Source: Hetaerina americana
Lineage: Eukaryota > Arthropoda > Insecta > Odonata > Calopterygidae
Reading direction: 5' to 3'
NCBI GenBank assembly: GCA_022747635.1
Contig: JAKTNV010000027.1
Span: 4,018,501-4,082,500, forward strand
Length of the DNA: 64,000 nucleotides
The notes under the pieces were generated by a model that saw only the letters and a list, made by a program, of their open reading frames with translations, was not told the origin of the DNA and did not search any database. A program made the position numbers and the translations under genes. This document shows, one piece after another, positions 20,101 through 32,003 of this stretch. How positions within the stretch are numbered: the stretch's first letter is position 1; each line of letters begins with the position of its first letter.

Positions 20101-22090
20101 GGAGAATCCCTTACCTGGAAATCTTAGGGAGTGTGGAGCAGGCTGTCCGGAATCTTCCCGTTGAAGCAGCGGAAGACGTCAGAGGGGAAATCTCTATGGC
20201 CCTTAAAAGGGCCGTTCCGCCAAAATCCAACATTTCGGGAGAAGAACGACGAGCGTTGAACACCTTGCGCAAAAACATTGCCATTACGGTCCTGCCAGCA
20301 GACAAGGGTAATGCCACTGTACTGCTGAATGCTGAGGACTACCACAGAAAAATCCAAGAGCTCCTCCATGATCCAACCTACCGGACCATACCCCGGGATC
20401 CCACGGACTCCATTGTAAGGAAAACGATTGCCCTCATCAAGAAATCTTTGCCAACGTCAGAGAGGAATAGCAGCCTGGTGCCACAGGCGCCTGTTCCACC
20501 AAGATTATACGGTCTACCCAAGATCCATAAGGAGGGTACTCCCATAAGACCCATTGTGAGTGCCATTGGGGCTCCAACATACCATCTGGCGAGGTACCTG
20601 ACGGGTGTCCTTGCACCTTACGTGGGGTCGTGTGAGCACCACATCAAAAACTCCGCAGAGTTCGTCCAGACGCTACGGACCATTAAGCTGGATCAGCATG
20701 ACATTCTTGTAAGTTTCGACGTTGTGTCCTTATTTACTAAGATTCCGGTGAAGGACACCATACTGCTGCTGGAAGAGAAGTTTGACAGCAAAATCGTGGA
20801 TCTCTTTCGCCACGTGCTGACCTCGACGTATTTTCAATACCAAAAGAAGTTTTACGAGCAAGTGGAAGGCGTCCCCATGGGCTGTCCATTGTCTCCGGCG
20901 ATTGCCAATTTCTACATGGAGGAGTTCGAGGAGAGGGCACTTAGAATGGCCCCACTAAAACCGAGGCATTTCTTCAGGTATGTGGACGATACCTTCATCA
21001 TATGGCCGCACGGACCGGACACCATCACCAACTTCCTTGGCCACATGAATAGCATTCATCCCAGCATCCAGTTCACCATGGAGATTGAGAGCAACGGTCG
21101 GCTGCCCTTCCTGGATATCCTAATTGAAAGGAAAGCGGACGGGAGCTTAGGCCACAAGGTGTATAGGAAGCCTACCCACACCAATCTCTATTTGAACGGG
21201 AAAAGCCACCATCACCCTGCCCAAAAACGAGGGGTTATGTCAACGCTCATCCACCGGGCAAAATGCGTGTCAGACCAGGAAGGTTTGGAGGCAGAAGTTC
21301 ATCACCTGAAAAATACTTTCCTTCGGAATGGATACACAAGCCGGGAGGTCAATTTGGCCCTTAAAAGGGCCTTCACCAGAAACGACCGTCAGAGAGAGGA
21401 AAGAGAAAAACCCGTTGCCAGGGTCAGCATCCCCTTTGTTTCCACGGTATCCCATAAGATCTCCAGGATACTAAGGAAACATAAAGTGGAAACCATCCAC
21501 AAGCCACAAGGAAAATTGAAGAACTTCCTTGGCACGGCAAAAGACGAACGGGGTTTGAAGGCGCCGGGGGTATACTGGATCCCGTGTGAGTGCGGCCAGG
21601 TATACATCGGGGAGACTGGCCGCACAATTGAAAAGCGACTAACGGAGCATGAGCGATGCATCAGACTCCATTACCCTGAGAAGTCTGCAGTCGCCGAACA
21701 CAGCATCACGCATGGTCATCGGATTGACTGGGGGAGCACCAAAAGACTTTGTCACACGAACGGCTACTGGGACCGAGTGGCGAAGGAAGCCGTGGAAATC
21801 CGACTGGAAGGACAGAATACCTTCAACAGGGACACTGGCTTCCAGATCAGCAGCACGTGGAGACCTGTGCTGAGAAAAATTGAAAGTACGAGACGTCACC
21901 GGGGCGGCTCGGCACTTGGGAACACATCGGACCAATCGGAGGACACCTGACCCTACGACAGGGTATAAATACATGGCGAATTCATTGCTCTGCACTTCAC
22001 CCTGAAGACGATGGCAGAGTTAGCCGTCGAAACGTCGGTGCACACCACGCTGACCCGGTGGGAAACCCGAGAGAACTTCCTGAATATCAT
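20101..22090 (+). mobile_element. Penelope-like retroelement, 5'-truncated
   Basis: The coding region (20133-21950) is followed by a short 3' tail containing gggtataaatacatgg and the CTGA-hairpin-GAAAC motif at 22002-22033. The 5' side joins a mariner relic at ~20101 without a terminal repeat, as expected for a 5'-truncated insertion. The 3' side joins a CR1 fragment at ~22090. Confidence 0.9.
20133..21950 (+). CDS. Penelope-like reverse transcriptase with GIY-YIG endonuclease
   Basis: At 605 codons this is the longest intact transposon ORF in the window. The frame is open upstream of the listed GTG (...YLEILGSVEQAVRNLP), so the true start was lost by truncation. The RT part (residues ~60-330) has PRLYGLPKIHKEGTPIRPIV, SFDVVSLFTKIPV, GVPMGCPLSPAIANFYMEEF and the catalytic FRYVDDTF. 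A linker (KISRILRKHKV) leads to a GIY-YIG nuclease: GVYWIPCECGQVYIGETGR, KRLTEHERC, and AVAEHSITHGHRIDW. RT plus C-terminal GIY-YIG defines Penelope-like elements, which prime cDNA synthesis at a nicked target. There are no frameshifts in 1.8 kb, so the insertion is young. Confidence 0.93.
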   Translation: MEQAVRNLPVEAAEDVRGEISMALKRAVPPKSNISGEERRALNTLRKNIAITVLPADKGNATVLLNAEDYHRKIQELLHDPTYRTIPRDPTDSIVRKTIALIKKSLPTSERNSSLVPQAPVPPRLYGLPKIHKEGTPIRPIVSAIGAPTYHLARYLTGVLAPYVGSCEHHIKNSAEFVQTLRTIKLDQHDILVSFDVVSLFTKIPVKDTILLLEEKFDSKIVDLFRHVLTSTYFQYQKKFYEQVEGVPMGCPLSPAIANFYMEEFEERALRMAPLKPRHFFRYVDDTFIIWPHGPDTITNFLGHMNSIHPSIQFTMEIESNGRLPFLDILIERKADGSLGHKVYRKPTHTNLYLNGKSHHHPAQKRGVMSTLIHRAKCVSDQEGLEAEVHHLKNTFLRNGYTSREVNLALKRAFTRNDRQREEREKPVARVSIPFVSTVSHKISRILRKHKVETIHKPQGKLKNFLGTAKDERGLKAPGVYWIPCECGQVYIGETGRTIEKRLTEHERCIRLHYPEKSAVAEHSITHGHRIDWGSTKRLCHTNGYWDRVAKEAVEIRLEGQNTFNRDTGFQISSTWRPVLRKIESTRRHRGGSALGNTSDQSEDT

Positions 22091-22097
22091 TGAACAA

Positions 22098-22585
22098 CAA
22101 TAAGGGGGATAAAGTAACAAGTAGTTTAGATAAAGCCAACATATTTAACTCATTATTCCACAGTGTTTTCAGCAAATGCTCCCAGAATATACCAGAGAAC
22201 CTTCCGAAAACATTTCTACAGCCAATGCAAGCAATCGACTTCTCCTCCCGCAGAGTAGAGTTACTCCTTAAAAACATCGACCCCAACAAATCTCCGGGAC
22301 CGGATGAGCTACCGGCACGCATGTATAAAGAACTGTCGTCTAAAATTTCCCCTTATCTCAATGTAATATTTAAGAAATCATTGGCAAAAGAAAGCGTGCC
22401 AAGCGGCTGGAAGAGAGCTTCTGTGACACCCATATTTAAAAATGGAGACCGGGAGGACCCCAGTAATTATAGGCCAATATCGCTCACCTCCATCTCCTGT
22501 AAGATTTTTGAGCACATCATTGTTAGTTCAATAATGAGGTACCTCGATAGCCAAGATTTATTGATTAATAACGACACGGGTTAGT
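22098..22585 (+). pseudogene. CR1-like non-LTR reverse transcriptase fragment
   Basis: One frame reads LDKANIFNSLFHSVFSKC, DPNKSPGPDELPARMYKEL, GWKRASVTPIFKNGDREDPS, NYRPISLTSISCKIFEHII and ends LINNDTG before a stop. These are the first RT blocks of CR1/jockey-type LINEs. The endonuclease and catalytic FADD are absent. It is a fragment wedged between the Penelope tail and a mariner relic. Confidence 0.85.
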
Positions 22586-22589
22586 CTGT

Positions 22590-23050
22590 TGGGGTATTGT
22601 TTGAAAAATTCAGATCGTCACTCACACAGAGGAGAAGCTCTTGGCAGATCCACGGGCGAGTTTCCTTTTGTTCTTTGTCCGAGAGCACTCGCAGCACCAA
22701 CTATGCACACATGCCTTTCTCATGCCCATGTTTTCGGTCACAAGTCGATGCACATCACTTTTGGGGATGCCAAGTTCAATAAAAACCACGCGAACATTTA
22801 ATCTGCGAGCCCAATTGAACAAAGCATTCACTTATGCAATATTTTCATCATTTTTTGAGATTAAAGAGCATCCTGAGTCTTTAACATATTCCCTACCCAC
22901 CCGAAAAAACTTGTGCCACTCATAAACATCCGATCTACCCATGGCATTATCACCATAAGCTGCATTGAGCATGTCATGAGTCTCTTCCCAGTTTCATGCA
23001 AAATTTAATGGCAAGGTGCTGTTCCAATATTGTTTCACGACAAAGAGAAA
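22590..23050 (-). pseudogene. mariner relic (DNA-binding part)
   Basis: On the minus strand frames read ETHDMLNAAYGDNAMGRSDV, YEWHKFFRVGREYVKDSG and VVFIELGIPKSDVHRLVTEN, the helix-turn-helix half of a mariner transposase. The catalytic half is missing, with the break where the CR1 fragment ends. Several frameshifts are present. Confidence 0.75.
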
Positions 23051-23779
23051 CTAGGTCACAACATTAGGGTTTCGCAAATGAGATATCCAGGCTCCACAAA
23101 GGCTGGGAGCCAACTGCCACCAGCGTTTCCCCCTCCTTCCAACCACCACCCCTACCTCCATCCAGGAAGAAATAAGTCCTCCTGCTTTTGAGACAGACCT
23201 TGTATATTATGACTTTGAATACCATAATTATTTGAACCACCAACAGAGATTGAATTAGAAAATCATCTGCTGTTGCAACATCTAAACCATGGATTGGGCA
23301 TTAGTTTCCAAAATGATACGACATCAAATAGTCTCTTTCAAACCCATTATAAAATTCAATTCAGACATTTCCAACAACTTTCACGAAATGAAATCGTTGA
23401 ACAAAAAGGAAGACCACCCAGAATTTTGAGGATTCCAATCTTCATTGGAACCCTTCCTATCCTTGAGTTCAGCATTTTTGACCAAAATATACATTTTAAA
23501 GCCAAAATTCTTGAGACGATGTAAAATGAACCTTCTGCAAAAATTATGAAAAGGCACAAAAGGGAAAGATGATGAAGAAAAAACTTAACAATGCAATATG
23601 AAAAATGGTGATTCACCATAAACAGCATATCAGGCTTTTTGGAGTGAAAGATTGAGCACAGGCTCCAAAATTGCATTTCACTAAGAGAATTGCAAATTAA
23701 AAATTTCAACAGTTTTACTGAAAACCTACTGAATGTGTTAAAGCATGGAAGCAATGATATATTAATAATTCCTTCCAAG
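23051..23779. other. no gene seen
   Basis: No supportable feature. A string gagacagaccttgtatatta near 23190 resembles a mariner end, but I found no partner. Confidence 0.4.
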
Positions 23780-24175
23780 CTTTTTCACATCTTCACCTCC
23801 CGAAGGTCTTGACGGATGACCAAGAGCAGGGTCGAGTGAGTCTGCTTGTGAAGACCTTCTGCAATGACATCGCGACCATTCCCCAACCTCCATACAGTTT
23901 TGACTTGGCACCAGCAGACTATTTCTAATTCCTATTATGGTAGAATCCTTCCTCCCTCAAGGAATACCCTAAGTCAATCCATTGAAGAAGATACCCTTAA
24001 GAACCTTTCGGAATCTGCCTACCAGGGAGTTTTCAAGTTGTGGAAAAGCCACTGGAAAAAGTGTGTCCACTCACTCAAGGGATGTGCTTTGAAGAATTTT
24101 GAGGCATTGTAGCAATATCTGAAATAAATCTATTTGTCCAAAAATTTTCCTGATACTCTTTATACTAACCATGTA
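23780..24175 (+). pseudogene. mariner deletion derivative A (C-terminal half)
   Basis: Reads HLPKVLTDDQEQGRV, then directly DIATIPQPPYSFDLAPADYF, then ESAYQGVFKLWKSHWKKCVH and a stop, with a tail ending actctttatactaac. The segment with the first two catalytic aspartates is missing between the HTH part and the third aspartate. The same join occurs in the minus-strand relic at 61.0-61.5 kb. Confidence 0.75.
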
Positions 24176-27100
24176 ATGTATAAAGGGACAGAGCATTAAC
24201 TTTTAGACTAATAAAACACAAGAATACACTTAAAGAACATAAAATGTAGCTCTTTTTAAGATTCAGAAAACTTTCCTCTAAATCATAAGACAAGCACCTT
24301 TAACAGTTTTATTATAATTCTCTGGAACCACAAAAGAGCAGGCAAACATTGGCATCCATGCACTCACTATGTCAACAAATGTATAACATGGGCATTAATA
24401 AAAGCACTATAATTGGTTTTTCTGTTAAGCATCATATCAACCATTCCTTCAAAGGTGTACCACACTTAGTTACCATACTTTAAAATTCTGGTTAAAATTT
24501 TGAGACACCAACAGTACCCTGACTTGAGTGTATTGAGTTGATACAAAAGTTAAACCACCGCTTCAAAACATTTGCACCCCTGAATTGAAACAGGAAGTCA
24601 AAGATGGGAAATGGCTGCTGTTTGGCATACAAAATACAATGACAGTGGTCATGAAAAATTGACTCGAGAGTAATAAAGTCAACGGTGATATATCGGCTTA
24701 TTAACACTCACTGGCAAAGTAAATCCTCCACATTCCCCGCTTGAAGTAGGCACATGGAAATGCTTTAACCAATAAGACACTAAATGTGGGGATAGATCAG
24801 CATCGCCCATCACCGCATAACACAACTTGTCAATATATCACATCCCACTTGAATTCTTTTGTATGAAATTGAGTTTTTTTTTCCTTAAGATAATAAAAAT
24901 GTCTGTCACACAAAACATTTTTTCTGAAAAATTGTTTTTGACTAGATACCACTACATATAAGTTTTGATTTCTTAAAAACTAAATATATACTCTAAAAAA
25001 TATTTTTGAGAAGAAATCAATAAAATCCTCAAAAGTGTATGGCTTATTAGAGCATTTTAACATACGTACAAATGTTGAGGGCTTCGATCCAGAAGGTCTT
25101 GGGTGCAAAAATCAGTTTCACAATAAAAACCTCTCCGAAAGCATATCTCCTCAAACTGATTATGTACCTAAAAGGATAATCCTCATTGACTTTCTAATAT
25201 TAGGGTTTAATAGATTTCACTGAATAAATACACTCGGTACTTTTTCACACCAAAAAATTTGATGACGTTACCAGTTTTGATGCATAAACGACATTTCATA
25301 TCTGACAATGCTGCCTCATCATAGAACTGGCAGTATTATTATTATGTTTTTCGTGTGTAAAAATACCATGTATATTCAGAGATCAAGAATTTTCACACAT
25401 TATAGCCTCAAACCATCAAATTCTTCAATAGGTTTTTTAAAGTAACAATTACACTCATATAGAGGCTAAACTACATCCCTCAAAATTATTCTTTTGTTGT
25501 AGAGAGCCCTCTGGCAAGAAGCCTCCAACACGGGAAACAAGTCCAAAGAAAGAACCTAATGACAGTAGACATCTGAATTAATCCCAATCTCCTGCAAACA
25601 TAACGACGGATGGATTAGCCCAACAAAGTATGCCACCAAGGACAACTGTGGGACTAATAAAAACAATTATTGGAATTCAAGACAAAAAAGTAAATGCAAA
25701 TGATATCCACCGACGGCATGATGATGATGAGCCATTGCAACAATAACAGTGATTATTAATGACACAGGGTCACATGCCCACCATGAGAATGTTTGCGCAC
25801 CATTGTAGAATTACACACCACAACTAAAAGAATCGGAAATTTCACAGCTTTAATGTGAGTTTTTACATCATGTAGGGACAGGTGAATTTGTAAATCGGAA
25901 ATTTCACAGCTTTAATGTGAGTTTTTACATCATGTAGGGACAGGTGAATTTGTAAATCGGAAATTTCACAGCTTTAATGTGAGTTTTTACATCATGTAGG
26001 GACATGACTTTGTACTGAAACAAAAACCTTTATTAATAATGTATGGCGAGATAATTTACCAAAAACAGCATTCAAAACCATCAGTTACTTAATTGGAAGA
26101 ACACCATTAGTACAACTATTGTGGAAGTAAAACATGCACTTGGGACATATGCATGCATTATGAAGTTAGTTCAAACCAGACAACATCAACAACACAAATT
26201 ACATATGAAAGAAGGCAGTAAGCACATCTCATAATAGGACAATGAAATATTAACAAAAATCTCTTTTCTGAGTAGGGGCCTTAAAAAAAAAGCCAAATAA
26301 GCGAGAATATATGAGTGATGATATTATACATATGATCCTTTTTCATGAGTTAAGCATCAGAAAAAATACTGGTAGCCGTGAGTTTCAATTTCAGGTAAAT
26401 AGCCAACGGAAGGCAGAGATGTGCTTACGAACAAACCATGATACACATTGTTTCAGCACTGACACACAAACATTTCATTCATTGAGTGAGGTGTCTTCAT
26501 AACCATGCCGAACTGCAAAATACTGCACCAGATGGAATTTCACACAATATTGCACACAAATTTGCTGACCAGCACATGGGCCTCCCTCCTCCTTTGAGAT
26601 GAACATCAGAGGGAGGGAGGTTGCGCAAACTGGACATTCCTGCTTTAACATACCCAACCGAGCGGCACAAATAAACATAAGTGTGCTTGACCTCCAAACC
26701 TCGAGGGCACAATGTATCTTGAGTCATCTTAAGCACAATGACTTACCAAACAATAATTGAGAGAGAATGCCACAATCAACAAAGGATTCAATCGCGAGCA
26801 ACTGCGCACAAATGGCACACCTGGCCAGAAATTAAGGGAGAACCAGATTCAAATCCCAAACTCCAATGATATTTTCAAGAAGAATTTCTACGACTAATAT
26901 ATTAACTTGTCCAGATAGCAAAAGTTACATACTGAGAATATGCTCAGGCATATGCTGAGCTTAGAATATTCTAAGCATGTTACCTTGCCAACCGAGAACT
27001 AAGCCAGTGTTTGTATGAGTGTGTGTGTCTGTGTCTGGCTGCTCGTAATGCACTTGTGGCATTTTCCTCAGAACTATTGACGTCTCTACGCATTTACCAA

Positions 27101-30100
27101 AGCAATGATTCTGTTGTGTATCCATTTAATGTAATATTCACAGAAATTTTAGTGGGTGAACAGAAGAGTGGGCTGAAAATTAACAAATTTGATGGATTGA
27201 AACACTCCGCAGAAAATTATTGGCACTTGAATTGAACAAAAAGAGTGTAAAATTGGTTTCAATCAGAGAATACCTTTCTGTCCTTAATACTTTCAAAGTT
27301 TTCACCTTCTGAGACAAAATAACTAGAGAGAAGGATGAAATTCTAGCTCATGCACATCAGTTAAGAACAAATGAAAATCTCAAGCTATCATTTTAAACCA
27401 ACAAATAATTCATTTTGATTATGAAGAGGTAAATGCAACCATATCATTTTACACGCTAAATTCTTCCCCTATTGACTTCAACAATACAGTTTGTATTTCT
27501 GCTTCAAATATTTAAAAAATACTTCAAGCATTCATGGAGTAATGGATCTCTTCCACAAAGCAATGGTGGAAACTTAACATCTTACTTCCTCTGCTGACAT
27601 TGTTGATGCTAAACACATGGCGAGACATCCATTTGAAAGGTGACTCAATGGGAAGAGGTGAAAGCACCTTCAAGTGTTTAAACATCCAGGCAGTGATGAA
27701 GTGAGTTGGCTACAGACAGGCTCATGAAAGGTTGGCTTTTAGTGTCTCATCAATTTGCAATGCGAGGGACGATACAATACAAAACTTCAGAAGCAGTCCA
27801 ATAGATTTTCCCAAGGCAAAAATTTCCTCCAAATGACAGAATCTGATTGAAAGTGTTGCTTTGGAGGCAGGGGAAGGGAATGAGAGGCAATGGACTGATC
27901 AAACACAGACAAAAAGATTCACGAAACATACAAAAAGGGGTTACAACGGACACACACAAATATTGTGGGCAACAATACAATTTATAATGTCTCAAATAGG
28001 GTAGATAATATTTTGCACGCAAAAAGGGAGGATGTTTTGGAAGAATTTTCAAGACGGAACTGCCCACTCTTCCAAAACATCAGGGGAGATGCATAAAAAA
28101 ACAAACCGTATACAATTGCTAAATGTCAATGAAAGTCATAAATGAACGAAAATCACCGACATGGATGAGGACACATTGAACATTGCAGTAGAGCATTTCT
28201 GCAAAATCTAATCAAGCTTACACAATTGCTGCAACGCTTAGAGATTCACTTCAATTAAAATATGATCACAGGTTTACTCTACACACGCACACGTCAGACA
28301 ATTTGGATGGAATATTTCCCAGGGACAAACGAACTGCTGCGCTCCCATCCTTTGGGAATCATTGGACGTGCACCAAGCCAAGGTCATCTGCTTAATGGAG
28401 AGTAGCTAACGCCCACAATGGGAACAAACAAGGAAGATAGATCCCTTTTCTTCAAATTACCTTTGATTAAGGATTTTCAGATGGACTACCTTGGATATGG
28501 GATATCCGAGAAGACCTAAGAAGAGTGGATTTAAAGGGGCTGCAATGAAATTAAGGACAACATGAAGGAGGAAATGATTTAAATGGCATACAGGCTCGCA
28601 AAGTGTCACTTCCGTGGGAGAAAAACAAAATGCCACATCAAGAGTGGCATATATGTGAATATTGATGTACAACCAGTGCTGCCGAGAATGAAACATTCTC
28701 AATATTCTAAAAGATATTCCAAAAGAAGAGGAAGATTTTGGCTGATAGATATATGCGATACAGATGGATGGAGTTCAACGGAGAACTGCATCATGGACTG
28801 ACTTCCATCTTCGGAAAATGGCTTGGTGAGAATAAGATTGACAAAGAGGGATGTGGCCAATTGGTATTCTTAGAGGCTCTTTTTAGTGGGAGATTGCTGG
28901 AGGACTTTGAGAAGAGTGCGATGATTGTGATACTGAGGGATAAGATGCCTAAGACCATCAACAAAAAGCATAAGAAAGATGACCTAGAATATCAAAGAAC
29001 ATCACTCGAAAAACATACAACCATGAGTCTAGTGTTGATGGATCTTCCAAAATATCAACATGAAGTCAACTAATTTATGAATGAAAAAAGATGTTCCAAT
29101 GGACGGGAACACTTGCCATTGAATACAATGACAGATGAATAATCTGTCAACTACACAAGAACCAAGAGGAGTGAAAGATGAAAAAACAAAGCAAATGGAA
29201 ACTAAAAAAAGTTGGGCAGGATGCAATCTCCAAACAGGAATCATGATGAATGAGGAATGAATAAACATGATCCTCTCTTTGCAGACAGTCCCAAATACAC
29301 AGTAGAGAATCTGTGAAACCTGCTAGCACCCCTGAACACACTGGAACATAGAACAATTACTTTCAGGGATATAACATTAAAATAATCATTAAGAAAACCA
29401 TACCTAATCATAGCCTGTGGGAGAGAGACGGTGCTGGGAGATATTGCATTCAAAGAAGAGAAATTAGAACAATGGAATTGATATAATAGATGGTTGAGGC
29501 CAATACTTTGTCGAAATGCACTCGTAAAGCATGAAGAAAGAATCAAAGACTTGGCATTTCCACAGGAAAAACCTTTCTATCCTGTGAAAACAAAAGGTCT
29601 CTGATTCTTCCGCTGGGCTTAACATGGAGTCCTTCACATTACACTTCAGAAATAGCAGAATGTGGAATTTTAGGAGCTCAATGGACATCATGCAGAGACA
29701 CCAATCACATTCCAGGCTATTGAAACTCTTTTCCTTCCAACCAAATATTCATTCAAATAAAAACAGGACTTTGGCTACATTCTCTCGGAATCCCTTGCAT
29801 CCTCTGCCATGGTTTCTTAAACCAATTTTTGCCCAAACAGAAGGAGACTCACAGAACCAGTCTCAATTGCAAAGCAGAAATCAAATTTCTCAACAAAATT
29901 CAAAGCTTTGAGCAAGTTTTGGGAGTGGAATATATTGCCCTGTTGAGCTCAAATTGCTTACACTACTCTATTGAGATCCACTGGCCAATTTCCCCCACTA
30001 TACAGATTCACTTTGCCAAATTTCTTTTTTTCAGCCCACCCTAGTGAACAGGCATATCGATACAATATTTACAATTAATTGATACAATATCACAAAATTG

Positions 30101-30161
30101 TATTAATCATGCTTTTCCATGATGATTATTAATATCATCTAAGCTCTATTTTCAAACACAT
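24176..30161. other. long stretch without recognised genes
   Basis: Six kilobases with no ORF resembling a known protein and no transposon signature except the 62-bp tandem repeat at 25831-26004. Part of it may be the 3' UTR of the minus-strand SHOC2 gene, which ends at 30162. That is inference only. Confidence 0.4.
25831..26004. repeat. 62-bp tandem repeat, 2.8 copies
   Basis: Units start aatcggaaatttcacagc at 25831, 25893 and 25955, a period of exactly 62 bp with almost no divergence. The third unit ends at gtagggaca. There are no spacers and no coding potential. Confidence 0.95.
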
Positions 30162-32003
30162 TCACATTGAGCGATATGGTCTCTGCATCTTTAGATAATG
30201 AATTACAAGGGACGACCCTCCAGCAACAATCTTGCTTGGTATTTGGGAGAGGGGACAGTTCTCCAAACTAAGTATTTGAAGGTTACTACATAATGAAAGC
30301 TCAAATGGCAAGTTGTGTAGGTTAGGATTATCATTTATGTGCAGTGCTTCCAGGTTTTCCAGCGTTCCAATTTCCTCGGGAATTAAGCACAGGTTGTTTT
30401 CACCAACGCTGAGATAAGAGAGGTTGGTCAAGTGGCCTATCGCCTTGGGTAGGGTGGTCAGATGATTTGACTGGACAATGAGCTTCTGAAGTTCTCTCAG
30501 GAAACAGATCTCACTGGGCAATGACTCCAGCTTGTTCTCGGCAAGGTCCAACACCCTCAGCTTGCGTATGTTCCCCAATGCCGGAGTGATCCGCTTCAAG
30601 TGGTTATTCGAGAGTATCAGGACCTCCAGTTTTGGCAGGTGCTGTATGTCATCAGGTACCTTGGTCAGCTGATTAGTCCCAAAATTTAATTCCACCACAT
30701 TTGACCACTTCCCAATATCTACAGGCAATAACGTCAAACAATTATCCTTCACATTCAACTTGGTTAGGTTTTTTGCCCTGGAAAAAATCCCATAGGGTAT
30801 CTTATCAATTTGATTGTGCTCCATGTTAATCGAGTATACATTTGCAAACTGAGCCGGTCCACCCATTGGGAATGACATAAATGCATTTCTAGACAACGTT
30901 ATGCTACTTAAATTACACAAGCTCGACAGAAGATCACACGGGAGGTTTGCAAGTGCATTCCCCTCAACATTGAACTCATCCAGATGCACACAGCAATTGA
31001 GCGTATCTGGTACGGCATTCAACCTGTTGTACCTGAGGCCTAGCCTCGTGAGGGACTTCAGATTTCCAATAGTTTTTGGGATGTCTAAGAGTTCATTATG
31101 CTGGAGATCCAAGGTGGAGAGTTGAGTACAATTGCCAATTTCCTCGGGCAAGTGCTCCAGGTGGTTGTGGGACACATCAAAAGTTATCAGATTGGTCAGG
31201 TTACCAATCACTACGGGCAATTCCTTGATCTTATTTTCTCGAAGACTAAGCATAGTTAGATTGGTCAACTGACTTATTTCATTGCCAACAACTTTAATCC
31301 GATTAAATCTGAGGAATAAAGTTGTAAGGGAAACGAGTTTATAAACAACATCCGGAATCTCACTTAGTTTATTGTGTCGGAGGTCTAAAACCTTCAACAA
31401 TTTCAAATTGCATAAAGTGTCCGGGAGGCTGGTCAGGGAATTTTCGCTGAGGGCAAGAGTCCTAAGATTGACCAGGTGCCCAATTTCCAGTGGCAAAGTC
31501 ACTAATTTGTTGCCATAAAGGTAAAACTCCACTAAGTGGGTCAACTCTCGGACCGATGGCGGCAGCTGGGTGATGCTGGACTTGCTGAGGTCCAGTCGCA
31601 ATGAGCCTTCCTCTGCACACTTGGAAAACTCCTTCACTACGTCCAGGTCTGCCTGGATGGGCCTGCTCTTCTTCACCGTTGGCTTGAACTTGTTGGACTC
31701 GGGCTGCTTCACGGTGACGACCTTTGGCTGCACCACGTCGCCCAGCGAGCCCGTCGACAGTTTCTTCTCCTTTGACTCCCGCCCTGACCCCGAGGCAACG
31801 CTGCTCGAGATGGACGTCACCGAGAGTTGGTCCACGGCATCTAGCATGTCCAGGCTAGTGCTGCTGCAGCCTTCGTTCTCAGGAGAGCCAGAGCTGGGGC
31901 TCCGAGCCTCTGAGCCTCCAGCAGCCATGTCTCCCTTCCCATCCATCACGGGCTCCACCAGAGAAGTGGTCTCCAAACGATTTGACCTGGAGGATTTCTT
32001 CAT
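30162..32003 (-). CDS. Sur-8: SHOC2/Sur-8 leucine-rich repeat scaffold
   Basis: This orthologue of SHOC2/Sur-8, the cytoplasmic scaffold that joins MRAS-GTP and PP1 to dephosphorylate RAF and raise ERK signalling, has 613 codons from the chosen start [11 protein letters not shown] hydrophilic, serine/lysine-rich N-terminus of ~110 residues precedes about twenty 23-residue repeats of the SHOC2 type: [80 protein letters not shown], and [20 protein letters not shown]. It ends [18 protein letters not shown] and QRPYRSM, the family C-terminus. An upstream in-frame ATG at 32036 is less likely, because TTTTCAG at 32023-32017 looks like a splice acceptor, so M at 32003-32001 is probably the real start after a 5' UTR intron. 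The coding part has no intron. A clear RVxF PP1 motif is not visible in the N-terminus. Confidence 0.95.
   Translation of the reverse strand: MKKSSRSNRLETTSLVEPVMDGKGDMAAGGSEARSPSSGSPENEGCSSTSLDMLDAVDQLSVTSISSSVASGSGRESKEKKLSTGSLGDVVQPKVVTVKQPESNKFKPTVKKSRPIQADLDVVKEFSKCAEEGSLRLDLSKSSITQLPPSVRELTHLVEFYLYGNKLVTLPLEIGHLVNLRTLALSENSLTSLPDTLCNLKLLKVLDLRHNKLSEIPDVVYKLVSLTTLFLRFNRIKVVGNEISQLTNLTMLSLRENKIKELPVVIGNLTNLITFDVSHNHLEHLPEEIGNCTQLSTLDLQHNELLDIPKTIGNLKSLTRLGLRYNRLNAVPDTLNCCVHLDEFNVEGNALANLPCDLLSSLCNLSSITLSRNAFMSFPMGGPAQFANVYSINMEHNQIDKIPYGIFSRAKNLTKLNVKDNCLTLLPVDIGKWSNVVELNFGTNQLTKVPDDIQHLPKLEVLILSNNHLKRITPALGNIRKLRVLDLAENKLESLPSEICFLRELQKLIVQSNHLTTLPKAIGHLTNLSYLSVGENNLCLIPEEIGTLENLEALHINDNPNLHNLPFELSLCSNLQILSLENCPLSQIPSKIVAGGSSLVIHYLKMQRPYRSM

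Noticed and set aside
22002..22033. Definite hammerhead ribozyme at the Penelope tail
   Set aside because: The CTGAAGA...GAAAC strings are present, but the best hairpin pairs bases that should be in the unpaired core, so I list it only as a motif to test.
25831..26004. CRISPR-like array
   Set aside because: The units are contiguous 62-bp tandem copies without spacers, in a eukaryotic genome.
26825..26870. tRNA-like B box (gattcaaatccc)
   Set aside because: Isolated match with no cloverleaf around it.
28738..29073. Open frame of 111 codons (MADRYMRYRW...)
   Set aside because: No homology recognised and no matching flanking structure; frames of this length are expected by chance in 6 kb.
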